NCBI GenBank assembly: GCA_002394465.1
Contig: DGTU01000156.1
Span: 1-18,948, forward strand
DNA from: Treponema sp. UBA4328
GTDB taxonomy: Bacteria; Spirochaetota; Spirochaetia; Treponematales; Treponemataceae
Length of the DNA: 18,948 nucleotides
Direction: 5' to 3'
Shown here one piece after another: positions 1-7,748 of this stretch (within the stretch, counting starts at the first letter, position 1; every line of letters starts with the position of its first letter). A program made the position numbers and the translations under genes. The notes beneath the pieces are model-generated. The model saw only the letters and a list, made by a program, of their open reading frames with translations. It was not told the DNA's origin and ran no database searches.

Positions 1-917
1 TTTGTAATTGCCATTGCTGCAATTGCTGCGTCTGAAGCTGCGTTCGCAATTTCCTCAGCCGGCATTGAAGGAGTCGTTACGAGGTTTATGATTTCCTGGT
101 CTGCCGCTCCGAAAAATTTTGCCTGCGTATTCAGGAAAATCATTGCAAGTGAACCCAGTCCCTGCCTGAACATTGAAGGAAGTCCGGTCGTAAAAATATC
201 TGAATAAACCCTGAAACTGCAGGAAATATATTTCGGAGACAGTACGGTAATTGATTTTTTTCTCAGGAACATTGAAAGAAGTATTGAAAAACTGATGCAC
301 TGGCTTATGAGGGTCGCAATTGCAGCGCCGGAAATCCCCATATCAAGGCCGAAGATAAAAAGCGGATCAAGTCCTATGTTCAGGATTCCACCTGTCGTAA
401 GTCCGAGCATTCCGTAACGTGCTTTTCCCTGAAAGCGCAGCTGGTTGTTCATTACGAAGGAAGTTGCCATGAACGGTGTTCCGATAAAAATGTACCTGGC
501 ATAATTTCTTGCGTACGGGAGGATCGTATCCGTAGCGCCGAATTTCGTGATTATTGAATCCTGAAAGATAAGTCCGAGAAGCGCAGCAGCAGTGCCGAGC
601 GTAAAGGAAAAAACAAGTGCACTTGAACTGTAAACGTTTGCAGCCTTTCCGTTTTTTGCGCCTATCAGCCGTGAAATGATGGAACCTGAACCCATTCCAA
701 TCGTAAAGCCGATGGCCTGGATTATAGCCATTATCGAAAAGATAATACCGACCGCGCCCGAAGCAGAATCTCCGAGCTGGGAGACAAAGTAGGTGTCAGC
801 GGTATTGTAAATGTTAGTGACAAGCATGCTGATTACTGTCGGAACTGCAAGAGAGATAATCAGGCTTCCGACCGGCTTTGTTGTCATTTTGACGATAACG
901 TCATCAGCTTTTTCCAT
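1..917 (-). CDS. MATE-family multidrug/sodium exporter, N-terminal part (cut by window edge)
   Basis: The gene reads leftward from ATG at 917 and is still open at base 1, so about 305 codons are visible and the C-terminal third is missing. MATE proteins are inner-membrane antiporters with about 12 helices that expel drugs or metabolites in exchange for Na+ or H+. The translation is strongly hydrophobic and begins MEKADDVIVKMTTKP. It then shows the family pattern: VPTVISMLVTNIYNTADTYF in the first helix, a GMGSGSIISRLIGAKN segment near residue 85, and NNQLRFQGKARYGM in the middle. This is closest in style to the DinF/MepA branch, but the substrate cannot be read from sequence. It lies 64 bp downstream of rpoN on the same strand and has its own promoter. 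No Shine-Dalgarno precedes the ATG. The family call is firm; the specific function is not. Confidence 0.93.
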   Translation of the reverse strand, partial: MEKADDVIVKMTTKPVGSLIISLAVPTVISMLVTNIYNTADTYFVSQLGDSASGAVGIIFSIMAIIQAIGFTIGMGSGSIISRLIGAKNGKAANVYSSSALVFSFTLGTAAALLGLIFQDSIITKFGATDTILPYARNYARYIFIGTPFMATSFVMNNQLRFQGKARYGMLGLTTGGILNIGLDPLFIFGLDMGISGAAIATLISQCISFSILLSMFLRKKSITVLSPKYISCSFRVYSDIFTTGLPSMFRQGLGSLAMIFLNTQAKFFGAADQEIINLVTTPSMPAEEIANAASDAAIAAMAIT

Positions 918-924
918 GAATTAA

Positions 925-953
925 ATTATAAGAAAATACGTTTTACAGTGCAA
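925..953 (-). promoter_or_regulatory. Promoter of the MATE gene, leaderless type
   Basis: On the minus strand TTGCAC (953-948) is followed by a 17-bp spacer and a perfect TATAAT (930-925). Only 7 bp separate the -10 box from the ATG at 917, and there is no purine-rich ribosome site. The transcript would therefore start at or within a base or two of the start codon. The boxes are seen directly; leaderless transcription is inferred. Confidence 0.7.
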
Positions 954-981
954 ATAACAAAAAGTTTTATGCCGGCGGGAT

Positions 982-2553
982 TTATCTGTCGTAGCTTGAA
1001 GCGAGGTTCAGTTCTGAGCGGTATTTGGCAACCGTACGCCTTGCAATTATGATTCCCTTTTCTGCAAGCAGGTCTGAAACCTTCTGATCGCTCAACGCCT
1101 TTTTTTCGTCAGCATGGGCCCTGAGAATTGACTGGATTTCAAATTTTACGGCTTCCTTGCTTGCTGCCGGAGAATCTTTCATCTGTGCGAGAATAGAACT
1201 TGTGTTTTCCGTGCGTACTGCATTTGTAAAGAAGTATCCGATTTTAAAAAGCCCCCACTGGCACTGAAGGTATTTTGCATTTGCCATACGGCTGATTGTT
1301 GCTTCATGTACGCCGATTGCACCTGCGATGTCTTTCTGCCTGAGCGGAGCAAGGTACCTCGGACCTTTTTCAAAGAATGCACTCTGGTTCCTGATTATTT
1401 CTGCCGTTGCTTTTTCAAGTGTGGATTCCCGGAATGCAATGCTGTCCATGTAAGTTTTTGCTTCCTGTACGGAGTTTCTGGCAAATTTGATGTCTGCCTT
1501 TTCCTGTTCAGATTTTGCATCGCTTCCAAGTGATGAAGTATCTTTTTCAGCAAGAGATGAAAAGCGCCGGCTGATCCTCATTGACGGCAGTGAATCCCTT
1601 GCAAGCGTAATTTTGTATGAGCGGTTATTTGTTGCCGATACGATTCCGTTCTGAAGGTCATCATCTTCTTCCGGAACAGGTTCAACGTAAACGTCAGGTG
1701 AAATGAAATTCGGCTGCTCAGTTCCGAAGTTTTTTGCAGGAAACGGATCGAGCGTCCTGATGAAATCCAGCGCATTCTGAATGTCTTCTTCAGTTAAATG
1801 CATCGACTTGATTTTCTTGAGGCTCTGCTGTTTTTCCTCAGAAAGAAAGGAAAGTTTTCCCGTGTCCTTAAGGTAGTCATTTATTTTTTTGAGTATTTTT
1901 GAAGGCTGCGGCGGATTTAAAAAATTAAAGTGCCCGTCGAGTATAAAGAGTGCTGCCTCCGGGGCGTTTCCCTTGAATTTTGCCTGAACATAAAGGCTTT
2001 CTTCGAAATTCTTAACGCAGGTGCCGACCGGATCGAGCTGCCGGATTTTGTCTATGGTCGCTTCAAGAATATTGTATTCTTCCATTCCGCTGCCGTCATG
2101 CAGGAAACTTTCCGGTGAAAGGATATAGAATCCGTTCCGGTCGAGGTTGTGAATCAGCCTGAGTCCAAGTTCACGTTCAGCGGGACTGAGTTTCATTGAT
2201 AAAAACTGAAGTTCAAGATGCTCTGACAGGGTTTTGCGGGTGTCTTCATTTGCTTCAAGTGCTGACTGAAAATTGTCGCTTGCAATCTTTCCCTGCTCCG
2301 TTGCCCTGCCGTATCTTGTGTTGTCCGAAAAGAATGAATGTTCAGTTACGTTTTTTGTGCCTGCTTCGAGGGCGTCGTCCGTTATTTCCAGTGCCGGATT
2401 CCTGGCAGCAAACTCGTAAATATCATTCCTCAGATCCTGTGTCGACATTGCCAGAAGATTTACCGACATAATCTGTTTCTGGCTGAGTTTGAGAGACTGC
2501 CGCTGTTTCTGGGATGCTGACTGATGTAGTTTAAACTGCTGCACGTTTGGCAT
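982..2553 (-). CDS. rpoN: RNA polymerase sigma-54 factor RpoN
   Basis: Sigma-54 directs RNA polymerase to -24/-12 promoters that need an AAA+ activator. The chosen start gives 523 residues, somewhat longer than the usual 430-500. The N-terminal activator-interacting region is clear (FKLHQSASQKQRQSLKLSQK, then the helix ending in ARNPALEI). The core-binding region contains LDPVGTC and TLDPFPAKNF. The DNA-binding part includes LRQKDIAGAIGVHEATISR, and the diagnostic RpoN box ARRTVAKYR lies at about residues 504-512. An in-frame Met lies 21 codons upstream (2616), but that extension would run through the divergent promoter; MPNVQQFKLHQ at 2553 matches the family N-terminus. No Shine-Dalgarno is present. 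The acidic spacer region around residues 310-375 accounts for the extra length. No GG-N10-GC sigma-54 promoter with correct spacing was recognised in the window. Confidence 0.97.
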   Translation of the reverse strand: MPNVQQFKLHQSASQKQRQSLKLSQKQIMSVNLLAMSTQDLRNDIYEFAARNPALEITDDALEAGTKNVTEHSFFSDNTRYGRATEQGKIASDNFQSALEANEDTRKTLSEHLELQFLSMKLSPAERELGLRLIHNLDRNGFYILSPESFLHDGSGMEEYNILEATIDKIRQLDPVGTCVKNFEESLYVQAKFKGNAPEAALFILDGHFNFLNPPQPSKILKKINDYLKDTGKLSFLSEEKQQSLKKIKSMHLTEEDIQNALDFIRTLDPFPAKNFGTEQPNFISPDVYVEPVPEEDDDLQNGIVSATNNRSYKITLARDSLPSMRISRRFSSLAEKDTSSLGSDAKSEQEKADIKFARNSVQEAKTYMDSIAFRESTLEKATAEIIRNQSAFFEKGPRYLAPLRQKDIAGAIGVHEATISRMANAKYLQCQWGLFKIGYFFTNAVRTENTSSILAQMKDSPAASKEAVKFEIQSILRAHADEKKALSDQKVSDLLAEKGIIIARRTVAKYRSELNLASSYDR

Positions 2554-2559
2554 AGCATT

Positions 2560-2587
2560 ATTATACTGAAGTTTATCAATCTGTACA
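2560..2587 (-). promoter_or_regulatory. rpoN promoter, leaderless type, left half of a bidirectional promoter
   Basis: Reading leftward, TGTACA (2587-2582, four of six matches to TTGACA) is followed by a 16-bp spacer and a perfect TATAAT (2565-2560). Six bases later comes the rpoN ATG (2553). The hexamer TGTACA is its own reverse complement and also serves the rightward promoter. Confidence 0.65.
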
Positions 2588-2610
2588 GATAAACGTCTTT
2601 TCGGTAGAAT
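2582..2610 (+). promoter_or_regulatory. Promoter of the DUF1015 gene, right half of a bidirectional promoter
   Basis: TGTACA (2582-2587) is followed by a 17-bp spacer and TAGAAT (2605-2610, five of six matches to TATAAT). The ATG at 2619 lies 8 bp further on with no Shine-Dalgarno, so the message would be leaderless or have a leader of one or two bases. The -35 hexamer is the same palindrome used in the other direction for rpoN. Confidence 0.65.
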
Positions 2611-2618
2611 ACACACCT

Positions 2619-3926
2619 ATGAAAACATTTGAAAAATATGCCGTTTCTATCCCGGAAATCCTTCTTCCGGAAAACATTGATTTGTCTTCATGGTCTGTAA
2701 TTGCATGTGATCAGTATACTCAGGACAAAGATTACTGGAAAAAAGCTGTTGAAGCTGCAGGAAATAAGCCTTCAGCCCTGAACCTTATTTTCCCTGAAGT
2801 TTATCTTTCTGACGGAAACATGGATGAGCGGATTAAGAATATCCAGAAGCAGATGAAGTCGTATATTGACGGCGGCGTATTTGCCCCTGCTGCAGAGGAA
2901 TGCATATATATTGAAAGAAAGACAGCTTACGGCCGTACAAGAAGAGGCCTTGTCCTCTGCGTTGACCTTGATAAATACGAATGGAAGCCGGGGTCAAAGG
3001 CTTTAATCAGGGCAACTGAAGCAACCGTTCCTGAAAGAATTCCTCCGAGAATGAAAATCCGTAACGGAGCTCCCCTTGAGCTCCCGCATATAATGCTCCT
3101 TGCAAATGATCCGGATGATGTTCTTGTCGGCGGTGCACAGAAAGTTTCTGCAAAAAATTCTCCTGTCTATGACGGCGACCTCATGCAGAATTCCGGACAT
3201 ATTACAGGATGGGCAGTAAAAGGAAACGAAGCAGAAGCAGTCCTTGAAAAGGCCCTCGCAAAACTTTATTCAGACGGAACTGACGCAAACGGAGATACCT
3301 TCCTTTTTGCTGTTGGTGACGGAAACCATTCCCTTGCAACCGCAAAGGCAGTCTGGGAAGAAAACAAGGCTTCCCTTCCTGCGGATTCACCTGTGCGCTA
3401 TGCACTCGTTGAAGTTGTAAATATCTATGACAGTGGACTTACTTTTGAACCGATACACAGGGTTCTGTTTAAGCTTGACAGTGAAAAACTCCTTAATGCT
3501 GCTGCTGAAAAACTTGACGGTACGGTAATTGAGTTTGATTCAGCTGAAAAACTTGAAGCTGCCGTTTCAGATAAAAATGCTGACGGTGCAGCATACGGAT
3601 TTGTATTCAATAAAAACGGACAGGTTCAGTACAGACTCCTTCAGACTAAGATAAAGGATCTTGCAATTGCAGCACTTCAGCCGGTTCTCGATGAAATTAT
3701 GGCCGCAGAAAAAGCTGACAAGACTCAGATTGACTATATTCACGGAAGCGACGAGGTTCTTGAACTTGGTGCAAAAGCCGGAAATACGGGAATCCTTCTT
3801 CCTCCGGTTGATAAGGACAGCTTCTTTGCAACGATTAATGGCCGCGGCCCGCTCCCAAGAAAATCATTTTCAATGGGTGAGGCAAGCGAAAAACGCTTCT
3901 ATGTTGAAGCAAGAAAACTTTTTTAG
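2619..3926 (+). CDS. DUF1015 family protein of unknown function
   Basis: A soluble 435-residue protein of the full length usual for DUF1015 (COG4198), a family common in Clostridia, Thermotogae and spirochaetes whose biochemical role I do not know. Conserved stretches are visible: YGRTRRGLVLCVDLDKYEW near 104-122, RATEATVPERIPPR at 131-144 and GDGNHSLATAK at 233-243. The last looks like an active-site or ligand loop, with Asp, Asn and His close together. There is no signal peptide or membrane helix, so it should be cytoplasmic. It is transcribed alone, divergently from rpoN. Its stop codon is only 4 bp from the recQ stop on the opposite strand, with no hairpin terminator between them. The family call is strong. 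I assign no function. Confidence 0.92.
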   Translation: MKTFEKYAVSIPEILLPENIDLSSWSVIACDQYTQDKDYWKKAVEAAGNKPSALNLIFPEVYLSDGNMDERIKNIQKQMKSYIDGGVFAPAAEECIYIERKTAYGRTRRGLVLCVDLDKYEWKPGSKALIRATEATVPERIPPRMKIRNGAPLELPHIMLLANDPDDVLVGGAQKVSAKNSPVYDGDLMQNSGHITGWAVKGNEAEAVLEKALAKLYSDGTDANGDTFLFAVGDGNHSLATAKAVWEENKASLPADSPVRYALVEVVNIYDSGLTFEPIHRVLFKLDSEKLLNAAAEKLDGTVIEFDSAEKLEAAVSDKNADGAAYGFVFNKNGQVQYRLLQTKIKDLAIAALQPVLDEIMAAEKADKTQIDYIHGSDEVLELGAKAGNTGILLPPVDKDSFFATINGRGPLPRKSFSMGEASEKRFYVEARKLF

Positions 3927-3930
3927 CCGT

Positions 3931-5868
3931 TTATGAAAGGCTCTCGAGCAGACTGATAAGCTGACTGCCGAACTTTTCAACTTTAATTTCACCGAAGCCA
4001 TAGCATTCAGAAAGCTCCGTCAGCGTACGGGGCTTTTTTTCTGCAAGGTCATTGAGTGACCGGTCACCAAAAATTACATAAGGCGGAACATTCATTTCTT
4101 CTGCCGTCTTTTTACGCCATTTTTTGAGACGCAGGATGAGTTTTGCTTCTCCGCTGTCCTGATCCTGAGCAGAAACTGTTTTTTTGAGAAGTATGAATTT
4201 AGCCTTTTTGTTCTTTCCTTCAGGTTTTGGAAAAAGCAGTCCGCCGGAAGCTCCTGATGACCCGCGGTTTTCAGGAATGAAGGGCTGCGCAGAATTAAGC
4301 TGATTCCTTTTTACTGATGAGCTCCTGTCGGTGCTGAACGGAAGCATTATTTTGTCCCGGTTCTTTAATGCTGAAAGTCCCTTATTTGTAAGAAAGACTA
4401 CGTTATATTCCCCTTCCTTTACCAGAAGGTTTTCCCTGAGCATCAGTGAAACAAGTTCCTGCCACTGATGCTTAGTGAGTTCACGTCCGATTCCCCAGGT
4501 GCTTATCATGTTGTGTCCGTTAGTAAGGATTTTTTCTGCGCGTGAGCCGAGAAGTACGTCGATTATGTAATTCTGTCCGAATCGTGAATTTGTCTTTATT
4601 ACGCAGCTCATGAATTTCTGGCATGGAATTGTCATGTCAACCAGAAGTGCAGGTCCTGCTGAACAGATGTCGCAGCAGCAGTTTTTCTGATTATCCGGAG
4701 TCGTCCACTCTTCGCCAAAGTATGCAAGCAGACTCCTGCGCCGGCATTCAGCGGACGTGGAATAGGAAACCATTGCCTGCAGAAGCCGTTCAGAGTTTTC
4801 AGGGTCTGCGCTGTCAGCAAAAAAATGCCTTATCTTGAATATGTCTCCGCCGGAATAAAGCAGAAGTGCTTCACAGGGAAGCCCGTCACGGCCTGCACGT
4901 CCGATTTCCTGATAATACTGTTCAAGGGATTTTGGCATGTCATAGTGAATTACGAACCTGACGTTAGGCTTGTCGATTCCCATTCCGAAGGCAAGTGTTG
5001 CAACCATAATCTGAACCTGATCCCGTATAAACTGGTTCTGATGATTCCTTCGTACTTCATCCGTAAGCCCTGCATGATAATTCAATGCTGAATAGCCGAG
5101 GTCTGTCAGGGTCTGTGTCAGTGTGTCTACCTGTCTCCTGCTGAAGCAGTAGATTATTCCGCTTTCATTCTGATGTCGCCTTATGCATTCAACCGTCTGT
5201 GACAGAGCGTCGTTCCTGTTCTGTACGTTAAGGTATATGTTCGGACGGTTAAAGCTGTTCACAAGAATTTCAGGATTTACGAGGGAGAGGTTCCTTATGA
5301 TGTCGGCCTTAACGTCTTCAGTCGCGGTAGCGGTAAGTGCAAGGCATACTGCCTGCGGGAACTGCCTTCGTATGGAAGCAATTTCAAGGTAATCCGGCCT
5401 GAAATCATGTCCCCACTGACTTACACAGTGTGCTTCGTCGATTGTTATGCAGCTTACCTTAACCCGCTGATCGTGCAGAAGATCCTGAACCTTGCCGGAA
5501 CTCAGCCCTTCTGGGGATACGTAAACGATTCTGGTTTCTCCGCGCCTGATTGAATTCATAGCTGCAAGATAGTCTTCCCATTCGAGCGTGCTGTTCAGAA
5601 AAACTGCATTTACTCCGGCGGCAGTAAGTCCGTCGACCTGATCCTGCATGAGAGAAATGAGAGGCGAAATGACTACGGTTATCCCGTCAAAAATCATCGC
5701 GGGAATCTGATAGCAGAGCGACTTTCCTCCGCCGGTCGGCATTATTGCAAGCGTATCATGTCCGGAAAGAACATTGAGAATAATGTTTTCCTGCAGAGGC
5801 CTGAATTTCTTATAGCCGAAAACTTCTTTCAGAATTGTCAGCGGCTTTGCGTTTGTATAGTCTTTCAT
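3931..5868 (-). CDS. recQ: ATP-dependent DNA helicase RecQ
   Basis: RecQ is a superfamily 2 helicase that unwinds DNA 3' to 5' and acts in recombination and replication-fork repair. The 645-residue protein has all expected parts in order: the RecQ motif 0 region (FGYKKFRPLQENII, about 17-30), Walker A (TGGGKS, about 45-50), the DEAH box (144-147) with CVSQWGHDFRPDY, and helicase C-terminal motif VI (QYYQEIGRAGRDG, about 318-329). A zinc-binding cysteine set follows (C375 and the CCCDIC cluster at 397-402), then an RQC winged-helix region. After a low-complexity linker (about 515-575) comes a C-terminal HRDC-like domain (DRSLNDLAEKKPRT). It converges with the DUF1015 gene. The start has only a weak ribosome site (CGGGAT). 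Full length and apparently intact. Confidence 0.97.
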   Translation of the reverse strand: MKDYTNAKPLTILKEVFGYKKFRPLQENIILNVLSGHDTLAIMPTGGGKSLCYQIPAMIFDGITVVISPLISLMQDQVDGLTAAGVNAVFLNSTLEWEDYLAAMNSIRRGETRIVYVSPEGLSSGKVQDLLHDQRVKVSCITIDEAHCVSQWGHDFRPDYLEIASIRRQFPQAVCLALTATATEDVKADIIRNLSLVNPEILVNSFNRPNIYLNVQNRNDALSQTVECIRRHQNESGIIYCFSRRQVDTLTQTLTDLGYSALNYHAGLTDEVRRNHQNQFIRDQVQIMVATLAFGMGIDKPNVRFVIHYDMPKSLEQYYQEIGRAGRDGLPCEALLLYSGGDIFKIRHFFADSADPENSERLLQAMVSYSTSAECRRRSLLAYFGEEWTTPDNQKNCCCDICSAGPALLVDMTIPCQKFMSCVIKTNSRFGQNYIIDVLLGSRAEKILTNGHNMISTWGIGRELTKHQWQELVSLMLRENLLVKEGEYNVVFLTNKGLSALKNRDKIMLPFSTDRSSSVKRNQLNSAQPFIPENRGSSGASGGLLFPKPEGKNKKAKFILLKKTVSAQDQDSGEAKLILRLKKWRKKTAEEMNVPPYVIFGDRSLNDLAEKKPRTLTELSECYGFGEIKVEKFGSQLISLLESLS

Positions 5869-5927
5869 ATCCCGTGGTATGGTTCCGTGTCAGTGTATCA
5901 CTTAAAACTGATTTTTGCTCTAACTAC

Positions 5928-5957
5928 TTGAACAAATCTTTATTTTTCTGCTACCAT
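5928..5957 (+). promoter_or_regulatory. Likely tRNA-Leu promoter
   Basis: TTGAAC (5928-5933), an 18-bp spacer and TACCAT (5952-5957) precede the mature tRNA 5' end by 12 bp, a sensible distance for a short 5' trailer removed by RNase P. The -10 box is a weak match (four of six). Confidence 0.45.
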
Positions 5958-5969
5958 CTGAACATTCAC

Positions 5970-6052
5970 GCCGGAGTGGTGGAATGGTAGACACTGCAGA
6001 CTCAAAATCTGCTGCGGGCAACTGCGTAAGAGTTCAAGTCTCTTCTCCGGTA
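5970..6052 (+). tRNA. tRNA-Leu, anticodon CAA
   Basis: An 83-nt class II tRNA. The acceptor stem GCCGGAG pairs with CTCCGGT, with a G-U pair at position 1. The anticodon stem GCAGA/TCTGC holds the loop CTCAAAA, giving anticodon CAA, which reads UUG leucine codons. The long variable arm (GCGG-GCAA-CTGC) is typical of tRNA-Leu, and the T arm AAGAG/CTCTT is perfect with loop TTCAAGT. The discriminator base is A and the CCA end is not encoded, so it must be added by the CCA-adding enzyme. It stands alone between two minus-strand genes with its own promoter and terminator. I see no sign that it serves as an integration site. Confidence 0.97.
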
Positions 6053-6058
6053 TAACCG

Positions 6059-6084
6059 ACTGTCCAATACAGGGCAGTTTTTTT
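6059..6084 (+). terminator. Rho-independent terminator of the tRNA-Leu gene
   Basis: The stem ACTGTCC / GGGCAGT (one G-T pair) with a 6-nt loop is followed by seven T residues, starting 7 bp after the tRNA 3' end. There is no T tract on the other strand, so it acts rightward only and protects comM from antisense reading. Confidence 0.88.
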
Positions 6085-6093
6085 TATGCCATT

Positions 6094-7677
6094 TTAAAGA
6101 TCGCCTGCAAACAGTGACAGAGGTCCTGAATCAGAACGCAGTCTGATTGCCTCCTTAAGGTGACGGACTCCTATATTTTCCTTTTCTTCCATGTCAGCCA
6201 GGGTTCGTGATAATTTCAGTATTGAACTCAGGGCCCTTTTTGAAAAATCATTTGAAATTTCAATTTCTTCCATGAATTTTCTTTCGCTTTCATCAAGAAT
6301 GCAGAAATCAAGGATTTCCTGGGGAGTCAGGTTTGCGTTTTTCTTTCCCTGTCGTTTGCGCTGAATTTTTACGGCTCTTGCAACTGATTCGCGGAGAACA
6401 TGTGTCGGAACGGAATAGTCCGTGTCGTTTTCACCGGGATTTTCAACCTTTATCCTTATGTCTATCCTGTCCAGCAGGGGGCCTGAAAATTTCCTCCAGT
6501 ACATGTCTACGCTTTTTGCCGAACACAGGCATATTTTAGAAGATGAACCGTAATTTCCGCACGGGCATGGGTTTGTCGCCATCAGGAGCTGGAATCCGGC
6601 CGGGTATACGGTTGACCTTCCCGCGCGGCAGAGGGTAATCATTTTGTTTTCAACCGGAACCCGCAGCATCTGCAGTACTGAAGATTTGAATTCGGCAGCT
6701 TCATCAAGAAAAAGAACGCCGTTGTGGGCAAGGCTTATTTCCCCCGGCCTGCAGTTAATTCCGCCTCCGCATATACCTTCAATAGATGCAGTCTGGTGCG
6801 GCATTCTGAAGGGCGCCGTCCTTATGAGGGGTTCATTCGGCTTGAGCAGGCCTGCAAGGGAATGAATCCGCGTTACGCTCTGCGCTTCTTCGACAGTAAG
6901 CAGGGGAAGAAGTTCCGGAAAACGCTGAAGGGCAAGTGTTTTACCGCAGCCCGGCGGACCGTAAGCCAGAAGATTGTGTCCTCCTGCTGCTGCAATTTCA
7001 AGTGCACGGACAAGGTCTTTTTGTCCCCTTATGCTGCTGAACTGATTATCCGCTGACTCTGCAGGGAAGAGAAGGCCGTTAATGCTGACGCTGTTTTCAG
7101 GAATGAATGCTTCTTCTGCAGGACTTGTTTCGCTGAAATTTTCAGGATGAGAAAGTGCTGCCCAGGCTTCGCTGAGACTGTTGACTGCGCAGACTGACAT
7201 GCCCTTTACTTCCCGGGCTTCATCTCCGTTTGCCTGGGGAACTATGCATTTTGTTATTCCGTTCTGTGCTGCCGTTGCTGCCGCTGCGTGTATTCCGCGG
7301 ACCGGCCTCACGCTGCCTGAAAGTTCCAGTTCGCCCATTATAAGTATGCCGCCGCCGTCATCTGCCCTGAACTTTAAATCAGCCTGATTCCGCTCGTTGA
7401 ATTCTTTCTGGGCGAGAAGGGTTGCTGCTGCAAGCGGAAGGTCAAACCCGGCGCCTTCTTTCTTTAAATCTGCCGGGGACAGGCTTATCAGTACCCTTTC
7501 CATCGGAAAATCAAATCCGCTGTTTATGATTGCCGATCGCATGCGTTCACGGCTTTCCCGGACTGCATTGTCTGCAAGACCAACGACATCAATTGCAGGA
7601 ATTCCCCGCCTCAGATCAACTTCAACCGTAACAAGGTTGCCTTCATAACCGAATGGTGAAAAAGAATATATCTGCAT
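6094..7677 (-). CDS. comM: ComM/YifB-type Mg-chelatase-like AAA+ ATPase
   Basis: A 527-residue member of the YifB/ComM family, close to the usual ~510. The N-terminal Lon-like segment is typical (GIPAIDVVGLADNAVRESRE, LSPADLKKEGAGFDLPLA). It is followed by Walker A (GPPGCGKT, 240-247), Walker B (VLFLDEA, 321-327), the family zinc-ribbon-like cysteines (CPCGNYG at 371-377 with C383 and C385) and LLDRIDI (401-407). In competent gammaproteobacteria ComM is a hexameric helicase that drives branch migration during natural transformation. No competence genes are visible here, so its role in this organism is open; a general recombination function is possible. A good ribosome site (GAGGTG, 4 bp before ATG) precedes the start. 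It lies 71 bp downstream of the PHP-domain gene on the same strand, and the A/T-rich gap shows no clear promoter. Confidence 0.93.
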   Translation of the reverse strand: MQIYSFSPFGYEGNLVTVEVDLRRGIPAIDVVGLADNAVRESRERMRSAIINSGFDFPMERVLISLSPADLKKEGAGFDLPLAAATLLAQKEFNERNQADLKFRADDGGGILIMGELELSGSVRPVRGIHAAAATAAQNGITKCIVPQANGDEAREVKGMSVCAVNSLSEAWAALSHPENFSETSPAEEAFIPENSVSINGLLFPAESADNQFSSIRGQKDLVRALEIAAAGGHNLLAYGPPGCGKTLALQRFPELLPLLTVEEAQSVTRIHSLAGLLKPNEPLIRTAPFRMPHQTASIEGICGGGINCRPGEISLAHNGVLFLDEAAEFKSSVLQMLRVPVENKMITLCRAGRSTVYPAGFQLLMATNPCPCGNYGSSSKICLCSAKSVDMYWRKFSGPLLDRIDIRIKVENPGENDTDYSVPTHVLRESVARAVKIQRKRQGKKNANLTPQEILDFCILDESERKFMEEIEISNDFSKRALSSILKLSRTLADMEEKENIGVRHLKEAIRLRSDSGPLSLFAGDL

Positions 7678-7748
7678 AAAACACCTCAGTTATGTATATG
7701 CAGAGAAAGTTTAAAAAATACCTTTTTTGAGGAAAAAAAATAAAAAAT

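Noticed and set aside
2554..2616. 21-codon N-terminal extension of RpoN from an upstream ATG
   Set aside because: It would cross the divergent promoter and lies before the conserved family N-terminus (MPNVQQFKLHQ); no ribosome site supports it.
5970..6084. tRNA-Leu 3' end as an attachment site for an integrated element
   Set aside because: No integrase, no duplicated tRNA 3' end and ordinary chromosomal genes on both sides; the inverted repeat after the tRNA is its terminator.
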